62,055 bases of DNA from Actinomycetes bacterium (GCA_023436775.1 JAEZHW010000028.1:1-62055); one strand, 5' to 3'; shown: positions 26,899-34,876, numbered from the stretch's first letter. The notes: a model not told the origin generated them from the sequence alone. Made by a program: numbers and translations.

Positions 26899-27336
26899 AT
26901 GACATCACCCCACACCGCTCCGCGCCCGTCCAGCAACGCCATGATCGATGCCCACGGTGACCTCGCGCTCGCTGGCTGGGTCACGGAACTCGATGACGAC
27001 GAGATCTTCGTCTTTGGCTCAAACGCCGCCGGCATGCATGCCGGCGGCGCGGCGGCGATCGCGCACCGGCTGTTTGGTGCGGAGTGGGGCAATGGCCATG
27101 GCCTGCAGGGTCGCAGCTACGCGGTGGATACCATGACCAACCTCGACGCAATGCTCGCTGATATTCAGGCGCTGCTGATGTTCGCCACCGAGCATCCAGA
27201 ACTGCAGTTCCTCGTCACCGAACTCGGTTGCGGCATCGGGCCCTACCAACCTGCCGATGTTGCTCCGGCCTTCCGCGAGCGCCCGAGCAACATCGCGCTG
27301 CCGGAATCCTTTCTGACCGTGCTTCGCGGGGAGTAA
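26899..27336 (+). CDS. A1S_2505/macro-like phage-associated protein
   Basis: Protein of 145 aa with the block DDDEIFVFGSNAAGMHAGGAAAIAHRLFGAEWG, then GLQGRSYAVDT and FLVTELGCGIGPYQPADVAPAF. The pattern FVFGSN-x-G-x-H-G-G-A-A marks a family common in phages and mobile islands, often noted as A1S_2505-like and possibly related to ADP-ribose-binding macro domains (from memory, not searched). AAGGA lies six bases before ATG 26899. Its presence supports a horizontally acquired origin for this block. No enzymatic claim can be made from sequence alone. Confidence 0.68.
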   Translation: MTSPHTAPRPSSNAMIDAHGDLALAGWVTELDDDEIFVFGSNAAGMHAGGAAAIAHRLFGAEWGNGHGLQGRSYAVDTMTNLDAMLADIQALLMFATEHPELQFLVTELGCGIGPYQPADVAPAFRERPSNIALPESFLTVLRGE

Positions 27337-27406
27337 CGGCCGCAAGCCGTGGACTCCCTCCGCGGTCCCTCTGTTCTGCCGTGACGCCGACGGGCATGCT
27401 GGCCCA

Positions 27407-27805
27407 ATGGGGCCGACGACCGAGGGGACGATCGCGCTGGTGAAGGCGTGCCTCGAGGCGGGGCGTGGGCAGGCGGCCGCGCAACTGCTCAGGGATTCCC
27501 TCCGCGAGGATCAGGGCTATGCCGCTCTTCGGGCCTCCTTGGTCGACACCTACCTGGTCACAGGTGAGCCGCAGCAGGCGGCACGCTACGACATCGTGAA
27601 TTCGGCACGTGATCCCGAGGAGCGGCGGAAGTATCTGGGTTCCATGCCGCGATCCACTCCGATGCTGTCCGGGCTGAAACCGACGGGAATCGTACTGACA
27701 TCCGCAATCATTATCGCGGGCATCACCACCCTAACTCTGCTACTGGGGTTCGTAGCCCTGGTTGGTGCAGGCGTTTCCGCCGCGGTCCTGCTGCCCCTGG
27801 GCTAG
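27407..27805 (+). CDS. small TPR-like protein with C-terminal membrane helices
   Basis: Protein of 132 aa. The first ~70 residues are helical repeats (CLEAGRGQAAAQLLRDSLRE, LVDTYLVTGEPQQAARYDIV) resembling DUF6584-type or tetratricopeptide helices. Two hydrophobic stretches follow (~93-115 and ~117-132). There is no Shine-Dalgarno sequence; CATGCT lies six bases before the ATG and could be a poor -10. It closes the orphan block. The call rests on the plausible repeat and membrane pattern. Confidence 0.5.
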   Translation: MGPTTEGTIALVKACLEAGRGQAAAQLLRDSLREDQGYAALRASLVDTYLVTGEPQQAARYDIVNSARDPEERRKYLGSMPRSTPMLSGLKPTGIVLTSAIIIAGITTLTLLLGFVALVGAGVSAAVLLPLG

Positions 27806-27936
27806 TTGCCCGCCGCGGGGGTTCGGGATCGCCCGCCCGCGTCCTGGCATCGCTGCCTTTCGGCTTCGCTCCGTTTCCACTGTTCGGCCGTTAGTGCTGG
27901 TCCAGGGCGATCCAAGCAAGCCCTAGGGCCTGTCGC

Positions 27937-27966
27937 TTGACAATAGTGTGTGTCACACAGTACCGT
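27937..27966 (+). promoter_or_regulatory. padR promoter with palindromic operator
   Basis: A -35 TTGACA (27937-27942) and a -10 TACCGT (27961-27966) are separated by 18 bp. The perfect palindrome TGTGTGTCACACA (27947-27959) fills the spacer. The -10 is seven bases before ATG 27974, so the transcript should be leaderless. The palindrome is the likely autoregulatory site of the PadR protein. Confidence 0.75.
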
Positions 27967-27973
27967 GGGTGAC

Positions 27974-28315
27974 ATGACACAGGATGAGTCACTGGATACG
28001 CACCTTCAGGAGCTGCGACGCGGCACCGTCGTGCTGGCCTGCCTGCAACTGCTGCGCACGCCGGGCTACGGCTACAGCCTGCTCGAAGACCTGAAGCGGC
28101 ACGGCTTCGTGACCGACGCCAACACCCTGTACCCGCTGCTACGCCGGCTCGAAAAGCAGGGCTACCTGGTCAGCGAGTGGAACACGGACGAGGCCCGGCC
28201 ACGCAAGTTCTACCGCACCGCACCGGCCGGCATCGAGCTCGCCGAAAACTTGACCATTGAATGGTCTGCCCTCACGCAGGCCATCACCGCACTCACCACC
28301 GAGGGGGAATCATGA
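27974..28315 (+). CDS. PadR-family transcriptional regulator
   Basis: Winged-helix repressor, 113 aa. Conserved PadR core: LRRGTVVLACLQLLRTPGYGYSLLEDLKRHGFVTDANTLYPLLRRLEKQGYLVSEW, then RPRKFYRTAPAGIELAE. ATG 27974 is taken as start because it lies at the predicted transcription start; a GTG at 27950 would sit within the promoter. The stop overlaps the next start as ATGA. Small PadR genes followed by a HAAS-domain membrane protein are a common Gram-positive stress module. Confidence 0.9.
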   Translation: MTQDESLDTHLQELRRGTVVLACLQLLRTPGYGYSLLEDLKRHGFVTDANTLYPLLRRLEKQGYLVSEWNTDEARPRKFYRTAPAGIELAENLTIEWSALTQAITALTTEGES

Positions 28316-29307
28316 AGGAAACGCTGACCGCCACGCTGACTGAACGCTACATCTACGACGTCACCGCGAGCCTGCCACCCGCCCAGCAGCAAGACGTGCG
28401 CACCGAACTGGCCGCCTCGATCGCGGACCAGATCGAGGCCCGCATCGAACAAGGCGAGGACGCTGCCGACGCAGAGCGCGCCGTCCTCACCGACCTGGGT
28501 GACCCGCTCGCCCTCGCCGCCAGTTACGCCGACCGGCCGCTGCACCTGCTCGGGCCCCGCTTCTACCTGACCTGGCGCCGCATCGCCCTGCCGCTGACCG
28601 GGCTGCTCGCCGGCCTGGTCGCCCTCGGCGTCACCATCGGGAACATTGTCGACGAGGTGCCCTGGCACGAAATCGTGATCGACGGCCTCGCCACCGCGGT
28701 GACCGTGGGCGTCCAGGTACTGTTCTGGCTCACCCTCGCCTTCGTCATCATGGATCGGACCGGCGCCGCCAACACCGAGGCATGGACGGTGAAGAGCCTC
28801 AAGCCGATCAGCGTCCAGCCGCAACTGCGCGGCAGCGCCTGGGGCGAGATCGTGGTCGCGACCATCGCACTCGGCGCGCTCGCCTGGGACGCGTTCATCG
28901 GCCTCGCCTGGGTCGACGGCGAGCGCATCCAGGTGCTGCACCCCGACTTCTGGCCGGTGTGGGGTGGCATCGCAGTCGCCTCGCTGGTGATCCCGGTCCT
29001 GATCAGCGTGCACGCCACCCGCGTAGGCCGTCGCACCGTCGCCAGCAGCATCGTCTCGACCGTCGTGAGCCTGGTCGGTCTGGCAGCCATGATCTGGTTG
29101 CTGGCCACGAACACGCTCTTCAGCGCCGAGTTCACTGCCCTGATCGACGGAGCCCTGAGCGAAGCCCTCGGCGGCTTCACTGCCTCGCCGGTGACCAATG
29201 CGCTGATCGCGCTGCTGGTCATCGTCACGCTCATCGACCTGGCCGACACCTGGCGGCACACCATCAAGTCGGAGCGCCTTTACCGCGCGAGCCTCGCCGC
29301 GGCCTAG
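28312..29307 (+). CDS. HAAS/permease-prefix domain membrane protein
   Basis: Protein of 331 aa. Residues ~1-85 form a HAAS-type cytoplasmic domain (ERYIYDVTASLPPAQQQDVRTEL, AERAVLTDLGDPLALAASYADRP). About seven membrane helices follow (for example PLTGLLAGLVALGVTIGNIV and FWPVWGGIAVASLVIPVLI). Translational coupling to padR (ATGA) means PadR probably controls it. In other bacteria HAAS proteins partner PadR in envelope stress or membrane-protein control; the ligand is unknown. Confidence 0.82.
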   Translation: MKETLTATLTERYIYDVTASLPPAQQQDVRTELAASIADQIEARIEQGEDAADAERAVLTDLGDPLALAASYADRPLHLLGPRFYLTWRRIALPLTGLLAGLVALGVTIGNIVDEVPWHEIVIDGLATAVTVGVQVLFWLTLAFVIMDRTGAANTEAWTVKSLKPISVQPQLRGSAWGEIVVATIALGALAWDAFIGLAWVDGERIQVLHPDFWPVWGGIAVASLVIPVLISVHATRVGRRTVASSIVSTVVSLVGLAAMIWLLATNTLFSAEFTALIDGALSEALGGFTASPVTNALIALLVIVTLIDLADTWRHTIKSERLYRASLAAA

Positions 29308-29316
29308 CGAAATCGA

Positions 29317-29354
29317 CAGCGAGCCCGTCCCCACCATCAGGGGCGGGCTCGCTG
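29317..29354 (+). terminator. terminator of the padR operon
   Basis: CAGCGAGCCCG-T-CCCC (29317-29332) pairs with GGGGCGGGCTCGCTG (29340-29354), with a single bulged T and a 7-nt loop, 10 bp after the stop. Confidence 0.8.
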
Positions 29355-29396
29355 CACGTCCGCCCAGAATCGCAACCCCGCAGCCCGGCCGCTTCC

Positions 29397-29402
29397 TACA
29401 CT
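29397..29402 (+). promoter_or_regulatory. -10 element of a leaderless promoter (DUF6328 gene)
   Basis: TACACT seven bases before ATG 29410. The context TACACTCGGGGGCATG is nearly repeated at 58728-58743. Confidence 0.55.
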
Positions 29403-29409
29403 CGGGGGC

Positions 29410-29946
29410 ATGAGCGCCCTCTTCCGCAGATCCCTGCCCGGTACCAGCACCGCGAGCGACCCCGCCGAGACCGAGGCGGAACGCCTCAAGCGCAACTGGG
29501 CCGACATCCTGCAGGAACTGCGCGTCATCCAGACCGGCACCCAGATCATCACCGGCTTCCTGCTCTCGGTCGCCTTCACAAGCGGCTTCGAGCACCTCGG
29601 CGACGCTGAACGGATCGTCTACCTATGCCTCCTGGTCTCGGCGATCGCGACTACCGCCATGGGCCTCACGCCGGTGGTGCTGCACCGCAGCCTGTTCCGG
29701 CAGGGCGCGAAGGAGCGGCTCGTGCTGTTCGGCAGTCGCCTACTGGTGGCCACCGTCATCGGCGTCGGCATCACCCTCACAGGTATTGCCCTGATCGTGT
29801 TCGAACTCGTCGGGGGGTGGACGGCAGGCATCATCGCTGCCTCGATCTGCGCCGCGATATTGATCGGGTTCTGGGTGCTGCTGCCGTGGGGCGTGCGCGC
29901 GGGATTGCGACACGACGACGGGCAGTCGCAGGACGACGGGCGGTAG
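29410..29946 (+). CDS. DUF6328 family membrane protein
   Basis: Membrane protein, 178 aa. The signature NWADILQELRVIQTGTQIITGFLLSVAFTSGFEHL and the following GLTPVVLHRSLFRQGAKERLV match actinobacterial DUF6328 proteins. Four hydrophobic segments are visible, with a charged N-terminus and C-terminal tail in the cytoplasm. No function is established for the family. The gene is monocistronic and probably leaderless. Confidence 0.78.
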   Translation: MSALFRRSLPGTSTASDPAETEAERLKRNWADILQELRVIQTGTQIITGFLLSVAFTSGFEHLGDAERIVYLCLLVSAIATTAMGLTPVVLHRSLFRQGAKERLVLFGSRLLVATVIGVGITLTGIALIVFELVGGWTAGIIAASICAAILIGFWVLLPWGVRAGLRHDDGQSQDDGR

Positions 29947-29988
29947 CGACCACCGCCTCGCCACATCCAGCCCCGACCGGGTCAGCGC

Positions 29989-30981
29989 TTAGCTGGGGCG
30001 GAAGCCACCGTAGGGGCCGACCGCCGGGAAGATCGAATCCAGTTCGGCGAGGTCCGCCTCGCTCGGCTGCCAGGCCAGGGCCTCGGCGGCGTTCTGCCGC
30101 ACCTGCTCCGGCCTCGTGGCGCCAGCGATCACGGTGTCCACGTTCTGCTGCGCCAGCAACCAGCCGATCGCGACCGCGATCTCGGACACGCCCCGCTCCT
30201 TCGCGAAGGCGCTGAAGCGGTCGAGCTGCTCCCAGTTCGCCTTCTCCAGCAGGTGCGGCTTTTCGCGCACCAGGCGGGAGGCCTCGGGCCGGTTGCCGCC
30301 GGAGTACTTGCCGGTGAGCAGGCCGTTCTCAAGCGGGAAGTAGGGGATCAGGCTCACCCCGTGGGCGCGCGAGGACGGCAGCACCTCGGACTCGACGACG
30401 CGGTCCAACAGCGAGTACTTGTCCTGCGCGGTCACCCAGGTCGGACCGCCCGCCGCCCGCGCCGCCGCATCGGCCCGCGCGATCATCCAGCCGGCGAAGT
30501 TCGAGTGCCCGAAGGCGCGAATCTTGCCCTCGTCGACCAGCTCCTGCAGCGCCTCGGTCGTCTCCTCGATCGGGGTGACCCGGTCATGCTGGTGGTACTG
30601 GTACAGGTCGATGACGTCAATTTGCAGCCGCTGCAGCGAATTCTCGACCGCCCAGCGGATGTAGGCGCGGCTGCCGCGAGGCCCGTACTCCTCGCCCAGG
30701 CCTGCCAACTTCATACCGAACTTGGTCGCAATCACGGGGCGAGCTCCCAGGTCGCGCAGCGCCTGACCAAGCAGCCGCTCGCTGAGGCCCGGCTCGGCGC
30801 CGTAGACGTCAGCCACGTCGAAGAAGGTGATGCCCGCCTCCAGCGCGGCTGCAACCAGCTCGCGCACACCCTCGAGCGTTTCGGTCGCCGTGCCCGCGCG
30901 GCCCAGGTTGTTGCACCCGAGGGCTGCTGCCGAGACGGTCAAACCACTGGTACCAAGGGGTCGCTGCGCTGCGCTGCTCAT
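29989..30981 (-). CDS. aldo/keto reductase
   Basis: NADPH-dependent oxidoreductase with a TIM-barrel fold, 330 aa. The catalytic tetrad is visible: Asp and Tyr in FFDVADVYGAEPGLSE, Lys in VIATKFG, His in DLYQYHQHD. The cofactor end reads VSLIPYFPLENGLLTGKY and ATRPEQVRQNAAEA. It belongs to the AKR branch related to YdhF/Kv-beta-like enzymes; substrate unknown. TAGGAT (30994-30989) lies seven bases before the ATG, indicating a leaderless mRNA, and a second leaderless promoter faces the other way for the DUF2470 gene. Confidence 0.9.
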   Translation of the reverse strand: MSSAAQRPLGTSGLTVSAAALGCNNLGRAGTATETLEGVRELVAAALEAGITFFDVADVYGAEPGLSERLLGQALRDLGARPVIATKFGMKLAGLGEEYGPRGSRAYIRWAVENSLQRLQIDVIDLYQYHQHDRVTPIEETTEALQELVDEGKIRAFGHSNFAGWMIARADAAARAAGGPTWVTAQDKYSLLDRVVESEVLPSSRAHGVSLIPYFPLENGLLTGKYSGGNRPEASRLVREKPHLLEKANWEQLDRFSAFAKERGVSEIAVAIGWLLAQQNVDTVIAGATRPEQVRQNAAEALAWQPSEADLAELDSIFPAVGPYGGFRPS

Positions 30982-30988
30982 ACGTCCG

Positions 30989-30994
30989 ATCCTA
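30989..30994 (-). promoter_or_regulatory. -10 element of a leaderless promoter (aldo/keto reductase)
   Basis: TAGGAT on the minus strand, seven bases before the ATG at 30981. Confidence 0.55.
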
Positions 30995-31039
30995 CGTCCG
31001 GCTGCGGAAGCCGCCGGACCCCCGGGCAGGCCAGGGACA

Positions 31040-31045
31040 TAGACT
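31040..31045 (+). promoter_or_regulatory. -10 element of a leaderless promoter (DUF2470 gene)
   Basis: TAGACT seven bases before ATG 31053; divergent from the promoter at 30989-30994. Confidence 0.5.
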
Positions 31046-31052
31046 GGCAGGC

Positions 31053-31415
31053 ATGGCTGAGTTTCCTGAGGCGATCGTCGAGGCGGTCCTGCACCACATG
31101 AACATTGACCACGCTGAGGACAGCCTCATCATCGTGCGCGCCTTCGTGGACGCGAACGCCGAGACCGCCACCATGATCGGCCTCGACTCCGAGGGCGGCC
31201 AGTGGCGCTACACCGCCGGTGCCGAGGAGCGCGTCGCCTCCGTCGGCTGGCCAAGCGGTGAAATCAGCGAGCGCCCGCAAATCCGCCGCGAGGTGGTGCT
31301 GCTGTACCGCGCCGCCTGCTCGGCCCTGGGTATCGAGCCGCGCGCCGAGGAAGCACCGCCGGCCGGGCTGCACCAGCACGGCAGCGAAGACGGCGGCGAG
31401 CACAGCCACCACTAG
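31053..31415 (+). CDS. DUF2470 domain protein with His-rich tail
   Basis: Protein of 120 aa. The block EAIVEAVLHHMNIDHAEDSLIIVRAF followed by ATMIGLDSEGGQWRY is a DUF2470 domain, found alone or at the C-terminus of HugZ/HutZ-type heme-utilisation proteins. The tail ends in HQHGSEDGGEHSHH, which could bind metal or heme. The heme oxygenase gene lies 132 bp downstream but has its own promoter, so they may act together without being one transcript. Heme handling is an inference from the family and the neighbour. Confidence 0.8.
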   Translation: MAEFPEAIVEAVLHHMNIDHAEDSLIIVRAFVDANAETATMIGLDSEGGQWRYTAGAEERVASVGWPSGEISERPQIRREVVLLYRAACSALGIEPRAEEAPPAGLHQHGSEDGGEHSHH

Positions 31416-31503
31416 GCGATCGTCGCGCGTTCCGCCTCGTCGATCCCGCCGGTGACGGCTGAGTGATTGCTGGCCAGCGGTGTGGCCTGCCCAAAACAGC
31501 ACC

Positions 31504-31530
31504 TATTATGGATAGGTAAACCTAACCTGA
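31504..31530 (+). promoter_or_regulatory. heme oxygenase promoter with DtxR/IdeR-type iron box
   Basis: A -10 TATTAT (31504-31509) is followed directly by ATAGGTAAACCTAACCTGA (31512-31530), which matches the 19-bp DtxR/IdeR consensus TTAGGTTAGCCTAACCTAA at 15 positions. A repressor there would cover the transcription start, so the gene should be induced under iron limitation. Confidence 0.82.
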
Positions 31531-31547
31531 GCATCGGAGTCCTCAGC

Positions 31548-32213
31548 ATGTCCGTCGAGACCGCAGCAGTTCCTTTCTCGGTCGAACTGAAGGAACGGAC
31601 TTGGACCGGCCACAGCGAGAGCGAGCACGCCGGCTTCATGCACGACCTGATGAAAGGTGAAGGCACCCTCGAGGACTACATCGGTCTGGTGGCCCAGCAC
31701 TGGTACATGTACGACGCCCTCGAATCCGTTGAGCAGCGCTTCCTGGACGACCCGATTGCCAGCCGCGTGATCACCCCGAAGCTCACCCGCCTGGCCTCGG
31801 TCGAAGCCGACCTGCGCACCCTGATCGGTGAGGACTGGCGCGACAAGATTGCCCCGCTGCCCAGCACCATCAACTACTGCGAGCGCATCCGTGAGATCGG
31901 CGCCCAGGGCTGGGGTGGCGGCTTCGTCGCCCACCACTACACCCGCTACCTCGGCGACCTGTCGGGCGGTCAGGCCATCGGTCGCCTGATGCAGCGCTAC
32001 TTCGGCCTGGGCCCCGAGGCAGTCAGCTTCTACCACTTCGCCGAGATCCCCAGCCCGGTCGACTTCAAGAACGAGTACCGCACCGAACTCGACTCGATCG
32101 AGTGGAGCCCGGAAGAGCAGACCCGCGTCGTCGACGAGGTGATGGTCGCGTACCGCTTCAACACCCTGGTGTTCGAGGACCTCGGTCGCGCTAAGGCCGG
32201 CGAACTGGCCTAG
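31548..32213 (+). CDS. hmuO: heme oxygenase (HmuO type)
   Basis: Soluble enzyme, 221 aa, cleaving heme to biliverdin, CO and Fe2+. The proximal heme ligand is expected in LKERTWTGHSESEHAGFM (His22), and the distal-helix motif YLGDLSGGQAIGRLMQRYFG is intact. Further family blocks are YIGLVAQHWYMYDALE and VDEVMVAYRFNTLVFEDLG. GGAG lies eight bases before ATG 31548. An iron-repressor box covers its promoter, as for hmuO in corynebacteria. No heme ABC transporter is adjacent. Confidence 0.95.
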   Translation: MSVETAAVPFSVELKERTWTGHSESEHAGFMHDLMKGEGTLEDYIGLVAQHWYMYDALESVEQRFLDDPIASRVITPKLTRLASVEADLRTLIGEDWRDKIAPLPSTINYCERIREIGAQGWGGGFVAHHYTRYLGDLSGGQAIGRLMQRYFGLGPEAVSFYHFAEIPSPVDFKNEYRTELDSIEWSPEEQTRVVDEVMVAYRFNTLVFEDLGRAKAGELA

Positions 32214-32243
32214 TCCAGCCCCCCCATCGCTGCGATCGCGGCG

Positions 32244-33494
32244 CTACTTCCGCGTGCCGTCCGGCGTACGTCGGGCATACCGCGGCGCATGCTCGGATCG
32301 CAGGCCGTAGGCGAGCAGCCGAGTCGCGACCCAGCGGATTGGCGGCAGCGCGCGCACCGCGAAGGCCACCCAGCGCGGCACGCCAGTAGCCCGGCCCTGC
32401 AGCACCGGCACGAAGATGAGCTGGTGCATGCGGTGCTGCGCCGCCTGCATGGCACGCACCGGCAGCATGCGGCGCTGCTGCACCGCGCGCAGCGGCAGGA
32501 CGGGTATCGGCTGTTCGGTCGCCCGCGCCTGACGCAGTGGCTCGGCAAGGATTCGCGCCGCGGCGGCAGCGTCCTGGACTGCCAGGTTCACGCCCACCCC
32601 GCCGATCGGACTCATCGCGTGGGCAGCATCACCGATCAGCAGGAGGCCGGGGCGGTACCAGCGGCGAGCGCGGTTGAGCCGCACCCGCAGGTGTCCGACC
32701 TCGTCCATCGAGGCGATGTCGCCGACCCGATCGGCCAGGTCCGGACGCAGGGCAGCGACCCGCGACCGGAACGCAGCGATGCCGGCGGCGCGGACCTGCT
32801 CGTCGGTGCCAGCCTCGCCAATCAGTCCGACCTGCAGGTGGTCTGGCCTGGTGAGCTGAATCATGAGGTCCCGGCCCCGGATGACTGGCTCCAGCCCCGC
32901 CGCCCGGTCGCGATCCGGATCGCGCGTCATGCGGAACCACCACACGTCGAAGGGCACGGGATATTCCTGCAGCGGTAGCTCGGCGGCCCGGCGCAGCACT
33001 GAGCCGCGGCCATCGGCGGCGACCACGAGTCGGGCAGCCACCTCACCCTGCTCGGCACCGCTGCGCCACTGCACGCCGGTGACGCGATCGCCATCCCAGA
33101 CCAGGCCGGTCGCCTCGGTGTTCATGCGAATCGTCAGGGTCGGCTCGGCCGCGCCCGCCTCGGCGAGCATGGTCAGGAAGTCCCACTGCGGCACCATCGC
33201 GACGAAGTTATAGGGCTTCGGCAACCGCTCGAAGCCACCGAACAGCACCGTGCCGCCGCCATTGACCGGCAGGCTGAGGTTCCCAAGCGTCCCGACCGGC
33301 AGCGATCGCAGCCGGTCCCCAAGACCCAGCTCATCCACGATCCGCAGCGTCGCCGCATGCAGGGTGTCGCCGCGGAAATCGCGCAGGAAGTCGCCGTGCT
33401 GCTCGAGGACGGTCACCTGCGCTCCCGAGCGAGCGAGCATCAGGCCCAGCATGAGGCCAGCGGGCCCGCCGCCGGCAATCACCACGTCCTGCAT
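32244..33494 (-). CDS. FAD-dependent monooxygenase (PHBH-like fold)
   Basis: Flavoprotein of 416 aa. The N-terminal Rossmann motif is DVVIAGGGPAGLMLGLMLARSGAQVTVLEQH, the middle DG motif is ARLVVAADGRGSVLRRA, and the second FAD motif is RPGLLLIGDAAHAMSPIGGVGVNLAVQDAAA. This is the class A aromatic or polyketide hydroxylase arrangement; substrate unknown. AAGGGGGAG precedes the ATG. It lies 19 bp downstream of the helicase gene, so the two may be co-transcribed without an obvious functional link. Confidence 0.87.
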   Translation of the reverse strand: MQDVVIAGGGPAGLMLGLMLARSGAQVTVLEQHGDFLRDFRGDTLHAATLRIVDELGLGDRLRSLPVGTLGNLSLPVNGGGTVLFGGFERLPKPYNFVAMVPQWDFLTMLAEAGAAEPTLTIRMNTEATGLVWDGDRVTGVQWRSGAEQGEVAARLVVAADGRGSVLRRAAELPLQEYPVPFDVWWFRMTRDPDRDRAAGLEPVIRGRDLMIQLTRPDHLQVGLIGEAGTDEQVRAAGIAAFRSRVAALRPDLADRVGDIASMDEVGHLRVRLNRARRWYRPGLLLIGDAAHAMSPIGGVGVNLAVQDAAAAARILAEPLRQARATEQPIPVLPLRAVQQRRMLPVRAMQAAQHRMHQLIFVPVLQGRATGVPRWVAFAVRALPPIRWVATRLLAYGLRSEHAPRYARRTPDGTRK

Positions 33495-33513
33495 TGCTCC
33501 CCCTTCGATCGCG

Positions 33514-34785
33514 CTACAGGTCTCCGCGCATGAACCGCACCACGTGCGGGTCCACGATCACGTCCCGCGGTTGGAGCGGGCGGGTCAGGTACAGCCCCTC
33601 TAGCGTGGTCAGACGACTCAGTGCCACATAGGTCTGACCGGGGCTGAACGCCCCAGCACCCAGGTCCACGACTGCGGCGTCGAAGGTTTGGCCCTGCGAC
33701 TTGTGAATCGTGACCGCCCAGGCCAGGCGCAGCGGGAACTGGGTGAACTCGCCCACTGGCTCGCGTTCCAGGCGCTTCTCGATCGGGTCGTAGCTGTACT
33801 TGTGCTTCTCCCAGGTGGTGGGCTGCACCTCGTGACGGACACCATCGACCTCGACGTAGACGGTGTCGGTGATCTTCGAGACCACACCGATCGTGCCGTT
33901 CACCCAGCGCTGGTCGGGGTCGTTGCGCAGGAACATGACGCTGGCGCCGGGCTTCAGCGTCAGCGTCTCGTCGGCAGGGAAGGCGCGACCAAAGTCGCCG
34001 TTCACCTCGGCCCGAGCGGTCAGGCCCTTGCCCGGGAGGGCGGCGAGGCGCTCGGCATTGATCCGATCCACCGTCGCGTTGCGGGCGGCCAGCGTGATCG
34101 GCCGGTCAGCGGGGACCGGACGCGCGCCCATCTCGTTCAGGCGAGTGGCCTGGTCGATGTCGACGCGGCCATAGCGCACCGCGTTCAGCAGGCGACGGAA
34201 CTCGTCATCGGTCTGGCGGTGCACTTCGGTGAGTTCCACCCGGGCCAAGTCGGCTTCGCGCCAGACCAGCGCGTCAAAGAACCAGATCGACCGGTAGTGG
34301 TCCTGGAAGTAGGCGAGTTCCCCCGGCGAAGACGGCGGCACCGGCGAGAGCTGGAACGGGTCACCGAACAGCACCAGTTGCGCCCCGCCGAACGGCAGGG
34401 CCGAGCGGCGAGCGCGGCGCAGCGTGCGGTCAATGGCGTCCATCATGTCGGCGTTCACCATCGAGACCTCATCGATGACGAGCACATCGAGGGTGCGCAG
34501 CACTTCCTTGACGTCGTCGCTCAGCCAATGGTCCTCGGTGCCGATCACGCCGAGCGGGAAGCGGAAGAGCGAGTGAATAGTCTGGCCACCCACATTCAGT
34601 GCGGCAACGCCCGTCGGGGCAGCGACCACGACCTTACGGTCCGTAGTGGCGAGCAGCGTCCGCAGCAACGTCGACTTACCGGTACCGGCACGACCGGTGA
34701 TGAACACGTGCTCGAGGTTGTCCTCGATCCGCGCCAAGGCGGCCTGTTGCGCCTCGGTGAGGGTGGGGAGAGTATCGAGCGGCAT
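33514..34785 (-). CDS. PIF1-like AAA+ DNA helicase
   Basis: ATP-dependent 5'-3' helicase of superfamily 1B, 423 aa. The order of motifs is HVFITGRAGTGKSTLLRTLL (Walker A), AAPTGVAALNVGGQTIHSLF (motif Ia), VLVIDEVSMVNADMMDAID (Walker B), LVLFGDPFQLSPV (motif III), and at the C-terminus AVTIHKSQGQTFDAAVVDL with YVALSRLTTLEGLYLT. Length and motif order match bacterial PIF1/RRM3-type proteins. ATG 34785 with AAGGA upstream gives the conserved N-terminus; longer in-frame starts run towards the divergent gene's promoter. Confidence 0.9.
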   Translation of the reverse strand: MPLDTLPTLTEAQQAALARIEDNLEHVFITGRAGTGKSTLLRTLLATTDRKVVVAAPTGVAALNVGGQTIHSLFRFPLGVIGTEDHWLSDDVKEVLRTLDVLVIDEVSMVNADMMDAIDRTLRRARRSALPFGGAQLVLFGDPFQLSPVPPSSPGELAYFQDHYRSIWFFDALVWREADLARVELTEVHRQTDDEFRRLLNAVRYGRVDIDQATRLNEMGARPVPADRPITLAARNATVDRINAERLAALPGKGLTARAEVNGDFGRAFPADETLTLKPGASVMFLRNDPDQRWVNGTIGVVSKITDTVYVEVDGVRHEVQPTTWEKHKYSYDPIEKRLEREPVGEFTQFPLRLAWAVTIHKSQGQTFDAAVVDLGAGAFSPGQTYVALSRLTTLEGLYLTRPLQPRDVIVDPHVVRFMRGDL

Positions 34786-34864
34786 CACGGGGTCCTTGCA
34801 GATGGCTGGCCAGTCCAATCTAGTCCCGCCCGGGTGGGAGCGACGTGCACCGCGCACCGCTGGT

Positions 34865-34870
34865 TAGGAT
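34865..34870 (+). promoter_or_regulatory. -10 element of a leaderless promoter (membrane-anchored protein)
   Basis: TAGGAT six bases before ATG 34877. Confidence 0.5.
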
Positions 34871-34876
34871 GACGAC

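Noticed and set aside
24149..27805. tRNA-Gly as an integrase attachment site
   Set aside because: No integrase gene and no repeat of the tRNA 3' end was found downstream, so only a general island hypothesis is kept.
27826..27913. GGATCGCCC (27826-27834) and GGGCGATCC (27905-27913) as ends of a mobile element
   Set aside because: A 9-bp inverted pair 70 bp apart with no coding content between and no target-site duplication is likely by chance at this GC.
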